Positions 37,300 to 46,683 of a stretch of DNA of 64,000 nt are shown here, piece after piece. The stretch spans positions 62,001-126,000 of the forward strand of contig NZ_WMBQ01000002.1 of the NCBI RefSeq assembly GCF_009708035.1, given 5' to 3'. Position 1 is the first letter of the stretch. Each line of letters opens with the position of its first letter. Under the pieces are notes generated by a model. It saw only the letters and a list, made by a program, of their open reading frames with translations. It was not told the origin of the DNA and made no database searches. The position numbers were made by a program, and so were the translations under genes. This DNA is from Hyphomicrobium album (GTDB lineage: Bacteria > Pseudomonadota > Alphaproteobacteria > Rhizobiales > Hyphomicrobiaceae).

Positions 37300-37922
37300 A
37301 TGCGCTCGCCGCTGATATCTGCTCTCGCCGTCTCTTCGTTCGCCCTCCTCCTGTCGCCGGCATTCGCCGAGGATCAGCACCGGGAGCTCGGCGCCCACGT
37401 GCACGGGCACGGAACGCTCAACATCGCCATCGAGGACAAGCGCGTGGCGCTGGAGCTTGAGGTCGCCGGCATGGACGTCGTGGGATTCGAGCACGCCGCC
37501 TCCACGCCCGAGCAGAAGGCGGCGGTCGACAAGGCAAAGGGACTGTTGGAAAAGCCGCTCGACGTCTTCGCGTTGCCGGCGGCAGCGGGATGCTCTGCGG
37601 CCGAAACCAAGGTTCTCATCGAGACCGAGGCGCATGGCGACCAAGATCACGATGACCACGATCATGACAAGGACGCCAAAGGTGGCGACGATCACGACGG
37701 TCACGACCACGGCGATAAGGCCGAGGGCGGTCACAGCCATTTCCACGCGACCTATGCCCTCGACTGCACCAGCCCCGCCGAGCTGACGACCATCACCTTC
37801 AACTACTTCAAGCTCTTCGCTGGCGCGAAGGAGCTGACCGTCAATGTGGTCGGCGCCAAGGGCCAGAGCAGCTACGAGGTCAGCCGCGACCGGCCCACGC
37901 TCGATCTGGCCGGGGTCATGTG

Positions 37923-37923
<1 letters not shown>
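37300..37923 (+). CDS. ZrgA-like zinc-binding periplasmic protein (DUF2796)
   Basis: 207 residues with signal peptide ending near residue 23 (SPAFAED). The opening HRELGAHVHGHGTLNIAIE is the DUF2796 signature. A long His/Asp-rich loop (about 112-148) can bind several metal ions, and the tail (LTTITFNYFKLFAGAKELTV) closes the domain. In Vibrio cholerae the DUF2796 protein ZrgA belongs to a zinc ABC system of matching composition. Its stop overlaps the ATG of the ATPase gene (TGATG). Confidence 0.85.
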
Positions 37924-38653
<730 letters not shown>

Positions 38654-38657
<4 letters not shown>

Positions 38658-39928
38658 GCGTTCCGCGCCACATCGTTCCGCGCCTTGCCCTGCAGTCGCT
38701 CGGCAACCGCGCGCTCACCGCATCGCTGACGGTGCTCGCCATCGCCTTCTCGGTGATGCTGCTCCTCGGCGTAGAAAGGGTGCGCACCGGCGCGCGGCAG
38801 AGCTTCGCCGATACCATCTCCGGCACCGACCTGATCGTCGGCGCGCGCTCGGGTTCTATCCAACTCCTGCTCTATTCGGTGTTCCGCATCGGCAACGCGA
38901 CGAACAACGTCACCTGGCGGAGCTACGACGACATCGCCAAGCGGCCGGAGGTTGCGTGGATCGTGCCACTGTCGCTGGGCGACAGCCACCACGGGTTCCG
39001 GGTGATGGGCACGACGCCGGAATTCTTCGAGCGTTACAAGTACCGCCACGGCCAGAAGTTGGCGTTCGCCGCTGGTGCGCCGTTCGGCGACTTGTTCGAC
39101 GCGGTGATCGGTGCCGACGTGGCGAAAGCACTCGGTTACAAAGTCGGCGACCTGATCGTCGTCGCCCACGGGCTCGGGTCCGTAGCCTTCGTCGAGCACG
39201 CAGACAAGCCGTTCCGCGTGGCGGGGATCCTCGCCAAGACGGGCACGCCGGTCGACCGCACCGTACTGGTGAGCCTCGGAGCCATCGAGGCCATCCACGT
39301 CGACTGGCAGAGCGGCATGCCGGTGCCGGGCGAAGAGATTTCGGCGGATCAGGTGCGCCAGATGGACCTGAAGCCGAAGGCCATCACCGCCGCACTGGTG
39401 GGCCTGAAATCGAAGCTCGCCACCTTCAAGCTACAGCGCGCCATCAACGAGTACGCGCAGGAGCCGCTGTCGGCGATCATGCCGGGTGCGGCGTTGCAGG
39501 AGCTGTGGGGGCTGGTCGGCACGGCAGAGACGGCGCTGTCGGTGGTCTCCGCCATGGTCGTCGCTACGGCGCTGCTTGGCATGGTGACCATGATCCTCAC
39601 GACGTTGAACGAGCGCCGCCGCGAGATGGCGATCCTCCGTTCGGTCGGCGCACGGCCTACGACCATCCTCGGACTACTGGCTACGGAGGCGGGTCTTCTC
39701 ACTCTCGCCGGCGTCGCGCTCGGCGTCGCTTTGCTCTATGCGGCGCTGATGCTACTGCGGCCGTGGGTCGATGCCACCTACGGGCTCAACCTCGACATCG
39801 ACGCGCCGACGCAGCGCGAATGGCTGATGCTCGCGACCATCGTCCTCGCCGGTTTTCTGGCTGGCCTGCTGCCGGCGGCACGCGCCTATCGACTTTCGCT
39901 CGCCGACGGCATGACGGTGCGCACATGA
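38654..39928 (+). CDS. ABC transporter permease, FtsX/MacB family, Zrg-like cluster
   Basis: 424 residues with one N-terminal membrane helix (about 22-43), a periplasmic domain of about 230 residues beginning RTGARQSFADTISGTDLIVG, and three C-terminal helices (about 295-415). LNERRREMAILRSVGARPTTI is the FtsX-domain coupling loop. ATGA overlap with the ATPase gene upstream. A second permease is not seen, so it likely works as a homodimer. Confidence 0.88.
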
Positions 39929-39939
39929 AGGAGACGAAG

Positions 39940-40500
39940 ATGCACAAGGCGTCACTTGCCCTTGCGTTCGCGCTGGTGATCTCACCGGGAGCGCAGGCTG
40001 CTGATCCGCCCATCGACCTCAAGTGGGCGCAGCTCATGCCGCCGCTCGAGGCAAAGCCGAAGCCGAAGACGTTCTTCTCCGGCGCGGCGCCGACGACGAT
40101 GGCCGGGCACGACGGCGGACCGCCTCCACCCTCGACGTATCAAGAGGGCAAGTTCATGTCGATCAAGCGCCGCCAACCGGGGAGCGATCAGCCGCCTCGC
40201 GTCGTCGCCGACCTCAACGGCAAGCGGGTGAAGCTGGGCGGCTATGTCGTGCCGCTCGACTTCGAGGCGACGACCATCAAGGAGTTTCTGCTGGTACCGT
40301 TCGTCGGCGCCTGCATCCACGTGCCGCCACCGCCAGCCAACCAGATCGTCTACGTGAAGTCGGATAATGGCTTCCAGATCACAGGGCAGTTCGACCCAGT
40401 CTGGGTCACCGGCACGCTCAAGACGGAGACCGCCTTCACCGGGCTTGCCGATGCCGGCTACTCGCTCGATGCCGAGAGCGTCGAGGCGCGTCCGGAATAA
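39940..40500 (+). CDS. DUF3299 periplasmic protein, Zrg-like cluster
   Basis: 186 residues with a Sec signal ending near 21 (GAQAAD). The DUF3299 domain includes LNGKRVKLGGYVVPLDFEATTIKEFLLVPF followed by the invariant GACIHVPPPPANQ, whose Cys and His suggest metal or redox chemistry. A proline/glycine-rich segment precedes. AAGGAG before ATG 39940 sets the start (ATG 39925 overlaps the permease stop and is an alternative). Last gene of the cluster. Confidence 0.86.
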   Translation: MHKASLALAFALVISPGAQAADPPIDLKWAQLMPPLEAKPKPKTFFSGAAPTTMAGHDGGPPPPSTYQEGKFMSIKRRQPGSDQPPRVVADLNGKRVKLGGYVVPLDFEATTIKEFLLVPFVGACIHVPPPPANQIVYVKSDNGFQITGQFDPVWVTGTLKTETAFTGLADAGYSLDAESVEARPE

Positions 40501-40610
40501 AGGATATGCCCGCGGGAACAGCTGGTTAAACGTGACGCTTGTATCGCAAGCAGCTGCGCCGCGGGGCGTGCTAGGATGCTCCCGCCGCACGTCCGAGAAG
40601 GAACACGCTG

Positions 40611-40886
40611 ATGCTGTCCTATCTTTCCAAAGGCTATGACGCGACCAGGCAGTCTGTCGGCGGGACGGTGCTCGGCGACACCGGTTTCTTCTTCCATTTC
40701 TCCGCTTACGTGCTGGTCAACCTCATCCTGATCGCCGTCAATCTCATCTTCACGCCCGACAAGCTGTGGTTCTACTGGCCGCTGCTCGGGTGGGGCATCG
40801 GCATTCTCGCGCACGGGCTGGCGGTCAATTTCTCGAAAGAGGAACAGGTGCGCCGGCGTGGCCACTCGCGTCGCGCCGCACCCTAG
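40611..40886 (+). CDS. Two-transmembrane domain (2TM family) protein
   Basis: 91 residues with two helices (about 27-47 and 55-75) linked by TPDKLWFYWPLLGWGIG, the pattern of the 2TM domain family (PF13239-like). An amphipathic N-terminus and a strongly basic tail (RRRGHSRRAAP) flank them. Function unknown; such domains often accompany signalling proteins. Its stop and that of the opposite cyclic-nucleotide-binding gene share the palindrome CTAG. Confidence 0.75.
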   Translation: MLSYLSKGYDATRQSVGGTVLGDTGFFFHFSAYVLVNLILIAVNLIFTPDKLWFYWPLLGWGIGILAHGLAVNFSKEEQVRRRGHSRRAAP

Positions 40887-41263
40887 TTCCCGGCGGCGCT
40901 CGGCGGCTTGCGGCGCACGCGCTCGGCCATCAGCTTCATGATCTGTAAGGCAAACTCCGGCTCCTCGGCGATCAGCGCGAGGAACGTCGGCTTGTCGATC
41001 ACCACGACCTCGGTCGGCTCGCTGGCGAGCGCGGCGGCGGCACGTGGCGCATCGTCGATCAGCGCCATCTCGCCGAACACGCCGCCGGCGCCGATCCGGT
41101 CCAACACGTTGCCGAAACTGATGACGTCGACGGCGCCGCTGCGGACGACGTACATGGCGTCACCGGCGTCGTCCTCCAGAAAGATGCGCTCGCCGGCGGC
41201 GAAGGCGCGCAGCGGGATGCCACGGCGGGTGAAGATTTCGAGATCGAAGAGTGCGTCCGACAC
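40883..41263 (-). CDS. Single-domain cyclic nucleotide-binding protein
   Basis: 126 residues, one CNB (cNMP) beta-barrel domain. The phosphate-binding cassette is VFGEMALIDDAPRAAAALA, with Glu and an Arg at the usual positions. No HTH follows, so it is not a complete CRP/FNR regulator; it may act as a stand-alone sensor. The GTG at 41263 has AAAGGAA upstream; longer starts at 41290 or 41329 are possible but have poorer sites. Downstream of dapE, 91 bp gap. Confidence 0.82.
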   Translation of the reverse strand: MSDALFDLEIFTRRGIPLRAFAAGERIFLEDDAGDAMYVVRSGAVDVISFGNVLDRIGAGGVFGEMALIDDAPRAAAALASEPTEVVVIDKPTFLALIAEEPEFALQIMKLMAERVRRKPPSAAGN

Positions 41264-41354
41264 GGCGCAATTCCTTTGCAAGAATCGCATGCAAGAATCG
41301 CACAACTCTATGGCGCGCGCACGCGCCACGACAACTGACCGAAGGTAGCGGCGT

Positions 41355-42524
41355 TCAGGCGCGTGCGAAATACAGCGCGAGGAAGCGGTCGTAGATCCGC
41401 GTCAGCGTCTCCAAGTCGGACACCGGCACGCGCTCGTCCACCTGGTGGATCGTTTCGTTGAGAAGGCCGAGCTCGATCACCGGGCAGTGGTCCTTGATGA
41501 AGCGCGCATCCGACGTGCCGCCCGTCGTCGAAAGCTTGGGAGTTTTTCCCGTCACCTCTTGCACCGCGGCCTGCATGGTCTCCACGAGCGGGCCGGGCTC
41601 GGTGACGAACACGTCGCCGGTGCCGGAGTAGGTGAGGGTGTAGCGCGCGCCGAGCTCGGCCGCTGCCGCGTCGCAGGCTTCGCGCAGGTGCGCCTCGAGG
41701 CGCGGCCGGTCGTGGGCGTCGTTGTAGCGAACGTTGAAACGGGCGCGCGCCTGCCCGGGGATGACGTTGCTCGCCGTATTCGGCACCGAGATCACCGTGA
41801 ACACCAGGTGCGACGGCTCGAAATGCGCCGTGCCGTTGTCTAACTTCACGTGCGACAGCCGGTCGATGATGCGGGCGAGCTTCGGCACCGGGTTGTCGGC
41901 GGTGTGCGGGTACGCGGCGTGGCCCTGCTTGCCCTCGACGATGAGCTCGCCGTTGAGCGAGCCGCGCCGTCCGATCTTGATCTCGTCGCCGACCGTGTGG
42001 CGGCTGGACGGTTCGCCGACGACGCAGGCGTGCAGTACCTCGCCGCGCGCCTTGAGCCAGTCGAGCACCTTTACGGTGCCGTTGACGCTGTCGCCTTCCT
42101 CGTCGCCGGTGATGAGCAGCGAGATCGACCCAGGGAATGCACCGCCTCCGCGGGCGAGGAAGCGCTGCGCCGCGGCGATGAAGCAGGCGATCTCGCCTTT
42201 CATATCGACGGCGCCGCGGCCGTACAGCACGCCGTCGCGGATCTGGGCGGCGAACGGCGGCGTCGTCCAGGCTTCGAGGTTGCCGGGCGGGACGACGTCC
42301 GTATGGCCGGCGAAGCAGAGGTTGGGACCGGTGTTGCCCAGTCGGGCATAGAGGTTCTCGACGTCGGCGAAGCCCGGCTCGGAAAAAGTCATGCGGTGGC
42401 AATCGAATCCGGCCGGCACGAGCACGCCTTCGAGCATCGTCAGAGCGCCGCCCTCCACGGGCGTGACGCTTTCGCAGCGGATCAGTGCTTGCGCGAGGGC
42501 CACGGGGTCGGGTGCTGAGGTCAT
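41355..42524 (-). CDS. dapE: Succinyl-diaminopimelate desuccinylase
   Basis: 389 residues, M20 zinc peptidase fold. Ligands and catalytic residues lie in CFAGHTDVVPPG, YGRGAVDMKG, LITGDEEGDSVNG and near the C-terminus in LLNETIHQVDE. LSTTGGTSDARFIKD is characteristic of DapE. It yields LL-DAP, a peptidoglycan and lysine precursor. The ATG overlaps the stop of the upstream DUF805 gene (ATGA). dapD lies 1.9 kb upstream on the same strand. Confidence 0.95.
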   Translation of the reverse strand: MTSAPDPVALAQALIRCESVTPVEGGALTMLEGVLVPAGFDCHRMTFSEPGFADVENLYARLGNTGPNLCFAGHTDVVPPGNLEAWTTPPFAAQIRDGVLYGRGAVDMKGEIACFIAAAQRFLARGGGAFPGSISLLITGDEEGDSVNGTVKVLDWLKARGEVLHACVVGEPSSRHTVGDEIKIGRRGSLNGELIVEGKQGHAAYPHTADNPVPKLARIIDRLSHVKLDNGTAHFEPSHLVFTVISVPNTASNVIPGQARARFNVRYNDAHDRPRLEAHLREACDAAAAELGARYTLTYSGTGDVFVTEPGPLVETMQAAVQEVTGKTPKLSTTGGTSDARFIKDHCPVIELGLLNETIHQVDERVPVSDLETLTRIYDRFLALYFARA

Positions 42525-42985
42525 GCGGGCGTCTGGCCTTCTGCGAGGGGATCGGGACCGTAGCGGTTCGGACCGTGAGTGCCGCGAATGAAGCCGTTGT
42601 CGATAAAGGCGGCGACGAACGTCACTAGGAACAGCCAGAAGACTGTTACCCCCGCGATTTCCGCGTCGGGATCGATCTGAAACGCGAAGTGCGGCGCGGC
42701 AGTCACGAAGGCGCCGAAAGCGCCGAGCGCATAGCCGAGCCACCAGGGCCAGTCGCGGTCGTTGAAGCGTTTCACGGTGATCGCCGTGGCGGGTATGAGC
42801 CAGACAAGCTGCCAGATCGTATCGGGCCAGGAGGCCGGCGGCGGTCCCTCCGCGGTGAACACGGCGGGATTGAACAGGGCCATGCCCGCCAGGGTGCCGA
42901 CCATAGTGATGACGAAGCCGATCCACCAATGACTTCTGCCGATGCGGCCGTCGAAAGTGGTCAAGAGCTTGATGATGTCGGTCAT
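42521..42985 (-). CDS. DUF805 membrane protein, copy B
   Basis: 154 residues. DUF805 signature: an opening FDGRIGRSHWWIGFV, then AITVKRFNDRDWPWWLGY in the middle, and a final GFIRGTHGPNRYGPDPL. Four membrane helices (about 18-38, 56-72, 82-100, 112-135). Such proteins are of unknown function, present in many bacteria. It is linked by ATGA overlaps on both sides, to copy A and to dapE. Confidence 0.9.
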   Translation of the reverse strand: MTDIIKLLTTFDGRIGRSHWWIGFVITMVGTLAGMALFNPAVFTAEGPPPASWPDTIWQLVWLIPATAITVKRFNDRDWPWWLGYALGAFGAFVTAAPHFAFQIDPDAEIAGVTVFWLFLVTFVAAFIDNGFIRGTHGPNRYGPDPLAEGQTPA

Positions 42986-43446
42986 GTGGGGGGCGTGCTC
43001 CGAGCCAGCGGATCGGGACCATAGCGGTTCGGACCGTCGGTGCCGCGAACGAAGCCGTTGTCGATCAGGGCAAACACGAAATAGACGAACAGCACCATGA
43101 GCAAAGGTAAGAGCTTGGTGGCATCCATCGGGCCCACCCAATCCTTGAGGTGCGGTCCCAGGTAAAGGACCGCGCCCAAGGGTGCGAACAGGTAGCCGAG
43201 CCATGCCGGTCGGTCGGTGTCGTTGAAGCGCTTTACCGTGATGGCCGACATGGGGATCAGCAAAGCGACCTGCCAGAGCGTGTCGGGCAACGAGGGAGGC
43301 GGCGGCTCGTCCGCCAAAAAGAAATCCGGGTTGATGAGCAGGCCGCCGGCGATGTTGGCAATGCCGAGGACCACGAGTCCCAGCCACCACTTGGCGCGAT
43401 TGATGCGGCCGGTGAAGCTGAACAGCAATGAGAACGGCGCGCCCAT
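42982..43446 (-). CDS. DUF805 membrane protein, copy A
   Basis: 154 residues, a tandem paralogue of copy B with the same plan (FTGRINRAKWWLGLVV, AITVKRFNDTDRPAWLGYLF, GFVRGTDGPNRYGPDPL). Identity between the copies is high at the termini and low in helices 3-4. It starts six bp after the upstream membrane-protein gene ends. Together with copy B it sits inside the dapD-dapE transcription unit. Confidence 0.9.
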   Translation of the reverse strand: MGAPFSLLFSFTGRINRAKWWLGLVVLGIANIAGGLLINPDFFLADEPPPPSLPDTLWQVALLIPMSAITVKRFNDTDRPAWLGYLFAPLGAVLYLGPHLKDWVGPMDATKLLPLLMVLFVYFVFALIDNGFVRGTDGPNRYGPDPLARSTPPT

Positions 43447-43452
43447 CCGCTC

Positions 43453-44211
43453 CTATCCTTCCGACATATGCCTGAGCGCTGACTCACCGGCCGACACTGC
43501 CCTGGCGCCGCGCACGTCGTCGATCTCGGTCTCTACCAGCGTGATCTTCTGCCAGATCTTCTGGCTGAGGTTGGTGGTCAGCCGTTCGATGTCGCCGACG
43601 GCATCGACCACGGCAGGGTCGCCGATCTTCTCGGCGTAAACGGCGGCCGACTTGCTGGCGAGAGACAGCATCTCCGAACAGTAGCTGAGGTAGCGCACCA
43701 GCTCGAAGCGCGTCATCTCGCGGTCGGGCGACGAGCTCGTGCGCGGTCCGCCGAGCGCGCTCGGGTCCTTGGTGAGCTGGTGCATGTCGATGACGTGGGC
43801 GATCGAGCGGAACTCGTGCAGCGCCTTGAGGACGGCGCGGCGGCGCCAGCGGCTTTCGAGGCTCGACAGGTAGAAGGCGGCACCGCCCAGCACGATGAGC
43901 AGGCTCACGCCGGCATCGACGCCCTGCATGACGTTGGTCAGCTCCGTCGACGCCTCGAGCTGCATCGCCTTGCCGAGCAGCCAGACGACGGTGCCGGCGG
44001 CGAGGAGCAGCAGCAACCACACGCCGGCGATCAGCGGGACGTTGGGGCGGGCGATCTTGTCCGCCCGCTCCGACGTCTGCTCGGCCATGACGATGAGCTC
44101 GCGGCAGACCTGCAAAAGCCCCGAGCCCGGGAACCGCTCGTTGATGCGCTGCGCCAGCGTCGTCAGCGTGTCGGCGATCTTCTGACTGGCGAGATTGCGG
44201 TAGGAGTTCAT
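43453..44211 (-). CDS. Membrane protein of unknown function with long helical C-terminus
   Basis: 252 residues from ATG 44211 (GGAG upstream). Helices at about 60-80 (LIAGVWLLLLLAAGTVVWLL) and about 97-116 cross the membrane. The C-terminal half (from about 120) is charged and helical (WRRRAVLKALHEFRSIAHVI, SYCSEMLSLASKSAAVYAEK). I do not recognise the family. It lies between dapD and the DUF805 genes on the same strand; the REPIN-like repeat separates it from dapD. Confidence 0.7.
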   Translation of the reverse strand: MNSYRNLASQKIADTLTTLAQRINERFPGSGLLQVCRELIVMAEQTSERADKIARPNVPLIAGVWLLLLLAAGTVVWLLGKAMQLEASTELTNVMQGVDAGVSLLIVLGGAAFYLSSLESRWRRRAVLKALHEFRSIAHVIDMHQLTKDPSALGGPRTSSSPDREMTRFELVRYLSYCSEMLSLASKSAAVYAEKIGDPAVVDAVGDIERLTTNLSQKIWQKITLVETEIDDVRGARAVSAGESALRHMSEG

Positions 44212-44239
44212 GTATCTCCGCGTGTTACGCGCCTGAACC

Positions 44240-44427
44240 GTCATTCCCGCGGAGGCGGGAACCCAGAACACATAGACACGCTGCGAAGGTCGAAATGCGC
44301 CGCGCTCCATGTCCGCAGGCAACGGCGCAACCGCTCCGCTCATCCGAGATCGGCTCAAGTCTAGCATGTGGCCGGCACTGAAGCATTCGCGGAGACATGG
44401 CTGGGTCCCCGCCTTCGCGGGGCTGAC
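44240..44427. repeat. REPIN-like inverted repeat pair, copy 2
   Basis: Left arm 44240-44266 begins GTCATTCCCGCGGAGGCGGG, right arm 44401-44427 begins CTGGGTCCCCGCCTTCGCGG. The arms match those of copy 1 at 25466-25596 and again face each other, here with about 134 bp between. Located between dapD and the following membrane-protein gene. The stretch between arms carries no gene. Confidence 0.85.
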
Positions 44428-44451
44428 GGGAACGGGGACCGCCTCGGGACC

Positions 44452-45306
44452 CTAGTCGCGGAGCAGTTCGTTGATCGAGGTCTTTGAGCGCGTCTTGGCG
44501 TCGACCTGCTTGACGATGACGGCGCAATAAAGATGCGGGCCGGGCGACCCGTCGGGCAGCGGCTTGCCCTGCATCGAGCCCGACACAACCACCGAGAACG
44601 GCGGCACCTTGCCGAAGAACTTCTCGCCCGTGGCGCGGTTGATGATCGTCGTCGAGGCGCCGAGATAGACGCCCATCGACAGCACGGAGCCCTCGCCGAC
44701 GACGACGCCTTCGGCGACTTCGGCGCGGGCGCCGATGAAGCAGTTGTCCTCGATGATCACGGGGCCGGCCTGCAGCGGTTCGAGCACGCCGCCGATGCCG
44801 GCGCCGCCGGAGATGTGACAGTTCTTGCCGATCTGCGCGCACGAGCCGACCGTCGCCCACGTATCGACCATGGTGCCTTCATCGACGTAGGCGCCGAGAT
44901 TGACGAACGACGGCAGCAGCACGACGCCCGGCGCGATGTAGGCCGAGCGGCGCACGATACATCCGGGCACGGCGCGGAAGCCGGCGCGGCGGAAATCGTC
45001 GGGCGTCATGCCAGCGAACTTGGAGGGGACCTTGTCCCACCACGAGGCGCCGCCCGGGGCACCGGAAATCGCGACCATGTCGTTCAGGCGGAACGACAGC
45101 AGCACGGCCTTCTTGAGCCACTGGTTGACGGTCCAGCCCTCGGGCCCCTTTTTGGCGACGCGCACCAGGCCCTTGTCCAACAGATCGAGTGCCGTCTCGA
45201 CGGAGTCGCGCACGACTCCGGTGGTGCCCGCCGAGATGCCTTGCCGCTCCTCCCAGATCGCCTCGATCGCGCTCTGCAACTCGGCGGTATTGACGTTGGC
45301 TGACAT
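44452..45306 (-). CDS. dapD: 2,3,4,5-tetrahydropyridine-2,6-dicarboxylate N-succinyltransferase
   Basis: 284 residues with a left-handed beta-helix of hexapeptide repeats (about 105-240: [38 protein letters not shown] and following), and the usual C-terminal tail NELLRD. It succinylates tetrahydrodipicolinate in the DAP/lysine pathway and is the partner step before DapC/ArgD and DapE. Start ATG at 45306. Confidence 0.96.
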   Translation of the reverse strand: MSANVNTAELQSAIEAIWEERQGISAGTTGVVRDSVETALDLLDKGLVRVAKKGPEGWTVNQWLKKAVLLSFRLNDMVAISGAPGGASWWDKVPSKFAGMTPDDFRRAGFRAVPGCIVRRSAYIAPGVVLLPSFVNLGAYVDEGTMVDTWATVGSCAQIGKNCHISGGAGIGGVLEPLQAGPVIIEDNCFIGARAEVAEGVVVGEGSVLSMGVYLGASTTIINRATGEKFFGKVPPFSVVVSGSMQGKPLPDGSPGPHLYCAVIVKQVDAKTRSKTSINELLRD

Positions 45307-45482
45307 CGGGCCCCTCGGCTGACTTTTCTCGGTTGGCGGCCCGGGTTGTCGCGCGCGTGGAAAATGCTGTCAATGCAAACGCCTTCTTTCGCCCTTCGCG
45401 TCAATTGGATACGTGCCGTTAAATCCCATTGGCCATACTCAGGGAAATTCGGGCGTCGGGTCGCGTAAGACGGAGTTGCGTT

Positions 45483-45986
45483 GTGTTGCAGGGCGATAGA
45501 GTGATTGCCGTCCCCGGGCCCAAGGCCGTTGGGAACAAGGCTGGGGGCAAGTGGGTCGGGCGCGAGGGCTTCGTCGCCGAAGCCGCCGTCCAGTTCGACC
45601 GCCTCAATGCAACCATCGCACGGCTCGAGCGTGAGCTGGAAAAGTCGAAGGCGGCCGTCGCCGAAATGGCGGAGGAGGCGAACCGCAACCGGCGCTTCCA
45701 GGCCTTCGAGGTCAGCCTCGAGAATTCCCGCGACTACAAGATCACCGACCTGCAGCGCACCTGTAAGGACGTGAAAGGTCGCCTCGATGTCATCGAGGGC
45801 GACCGCGGCACCTTCGCCGGGCTCACCTACAAGTCGTTCGCCCAGATCGATCGCCGCCTGGCCGAGCTCGGCACGCTTCTGACGCAGGTCGAGCGGGCGG
45901 AGATCGCCGCGCGGCGCAACGAGGTGCTGTTTTTCGGCGCACTCGCCGTGGCGGCCGTCGCGCTCGCCTCGCGCTTCGTCTTCTAG
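45483..45986 (+). CDS. Coiled-coil protein with C-terminal membrane anchor, unknown function
   Basis: 167 residues from a GTG with GGAG seven bases before. The N-terminal part (GDRVIAVPGPKAVGNKAGG) is basic and glycine-rich. Residues about 35-70 are a coiled coil (LNATIARLERELEKSKAAVAE), with more heptads later, and the last 20 residues form a hydrophobic anchor (VLFFGALAVAAVALASRFVF). Tail-anchored topology is likely. Its stop and that of the convergent tlpA gene share CTAG. Confidence 0.65.
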   Translation: MLQGDRVIAVPGPKAVGNKAGGKWVGREGFVAEAAVQFDRLNATIARLERELEKSKAAVAEMAEEANRNRRFQAFEVSLENSRDYKITDLQRTCKDVKGRLDVIEGDRGTFAGLTYKSFAQIDRRLAELGTLLTQVERAEIAARRNEVLFFGALAVAAVALASRFVF

Positions 45987-46627
45987 AGCTGGGCTTCGAT
46001 CAGCCTCTTGGCTTCCGGGCTGTCCCATTTGGCCGGCCCGATCAGCCGGCCGATCTCGCGCCCCTGCGCGTCGATGAGGATGGTCGTCGGCATGCCGATC
46101 ACCTTGAGGCGCAGTCCTTCCTTGGCCGTCGGATCGGCGAAGGGCTCGAGCTTTTCGGTCTTGATGTCGGCGAGAAACTTCCTGGCGCCGTCGATGCCGG
46201 ACTTGTCGACCGCCAGCGCCACCACCTGGAACTTGTCGGAGCCGAGCGCGGCCTGCAGCTTGTCGAGATCGGGCATTTCTTCGCGGCAGGGCGCGCACCA
46301 GGTAGCCCATACGTTGAGCAGCACCACCTTGCCCTTGAAGCTGGCGAGGCTCATCTCGGCGCCATTCCCGTTCAGAAAGCGGATGTCCGGGAGGGCCTCG
46401 GGTTGCGGCTTGAACACGAAGGTGGTCACCGCCCCGGTGGCGAGCGGATGCGCCCCGGTCTTAACCTCTGACGATGGGGAGGCGGACCGATCGACCGGCG
46501 GCGCTTGATTGTCAGGACCGCCCATCGTGACGTATACCCCCGCAAACGCCGCCACTGCTGCGAGTGCGGCGACCCATACGTACACCAGCGAGCGGTTGCG
46601 CTTCGGTAGCGGAGGCTGCTGGTTCAT
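45983..46627 (-). CDS. tlpA: TlpA-family periplasmic thiol:disulfide oxidoreductase
   Basis: 214 residues. An N-terminal anchor helix (about 15-35) is followed by a thioredoxin fold with the active site VWATWCAPCREEMP and the cis-proline loop IGMPTTILID. It reduces cytochrome or apoprotein thiols in the periplasm (cytochrome c or oxidase maturation). Start ATG 46627 has AAGAAGG nearby. Divergent from argH, 56 bp apart, the arrangement seen in rhizobia. Confidence 0.92.
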   Translation of the reverse strand: MNQQPPLPKRNRSLVYVWVAALAAVAAFAGVYVTMGGPDNQAPPVDRSASPSSEVKTGAHPLATGAVTTFVFKPQPEALPDIRFLNGNGAEMSLASFKGKVVLLNVWATWCAPCREEMPDLDKLQAALGSDKFQVVALAVDKSGIDGARKFLADIKTEKLEPFADPTAKEGLRLKVIGMPTTILIDAQGREIGRLIGPAKWDSPEAKRLIEAQL

Positions 46628-46683
46628 ATGCCTTCTTTCGCCCAACGCGTTTTCGACCGGACCCCTGACGGAGCAACCAAGCC

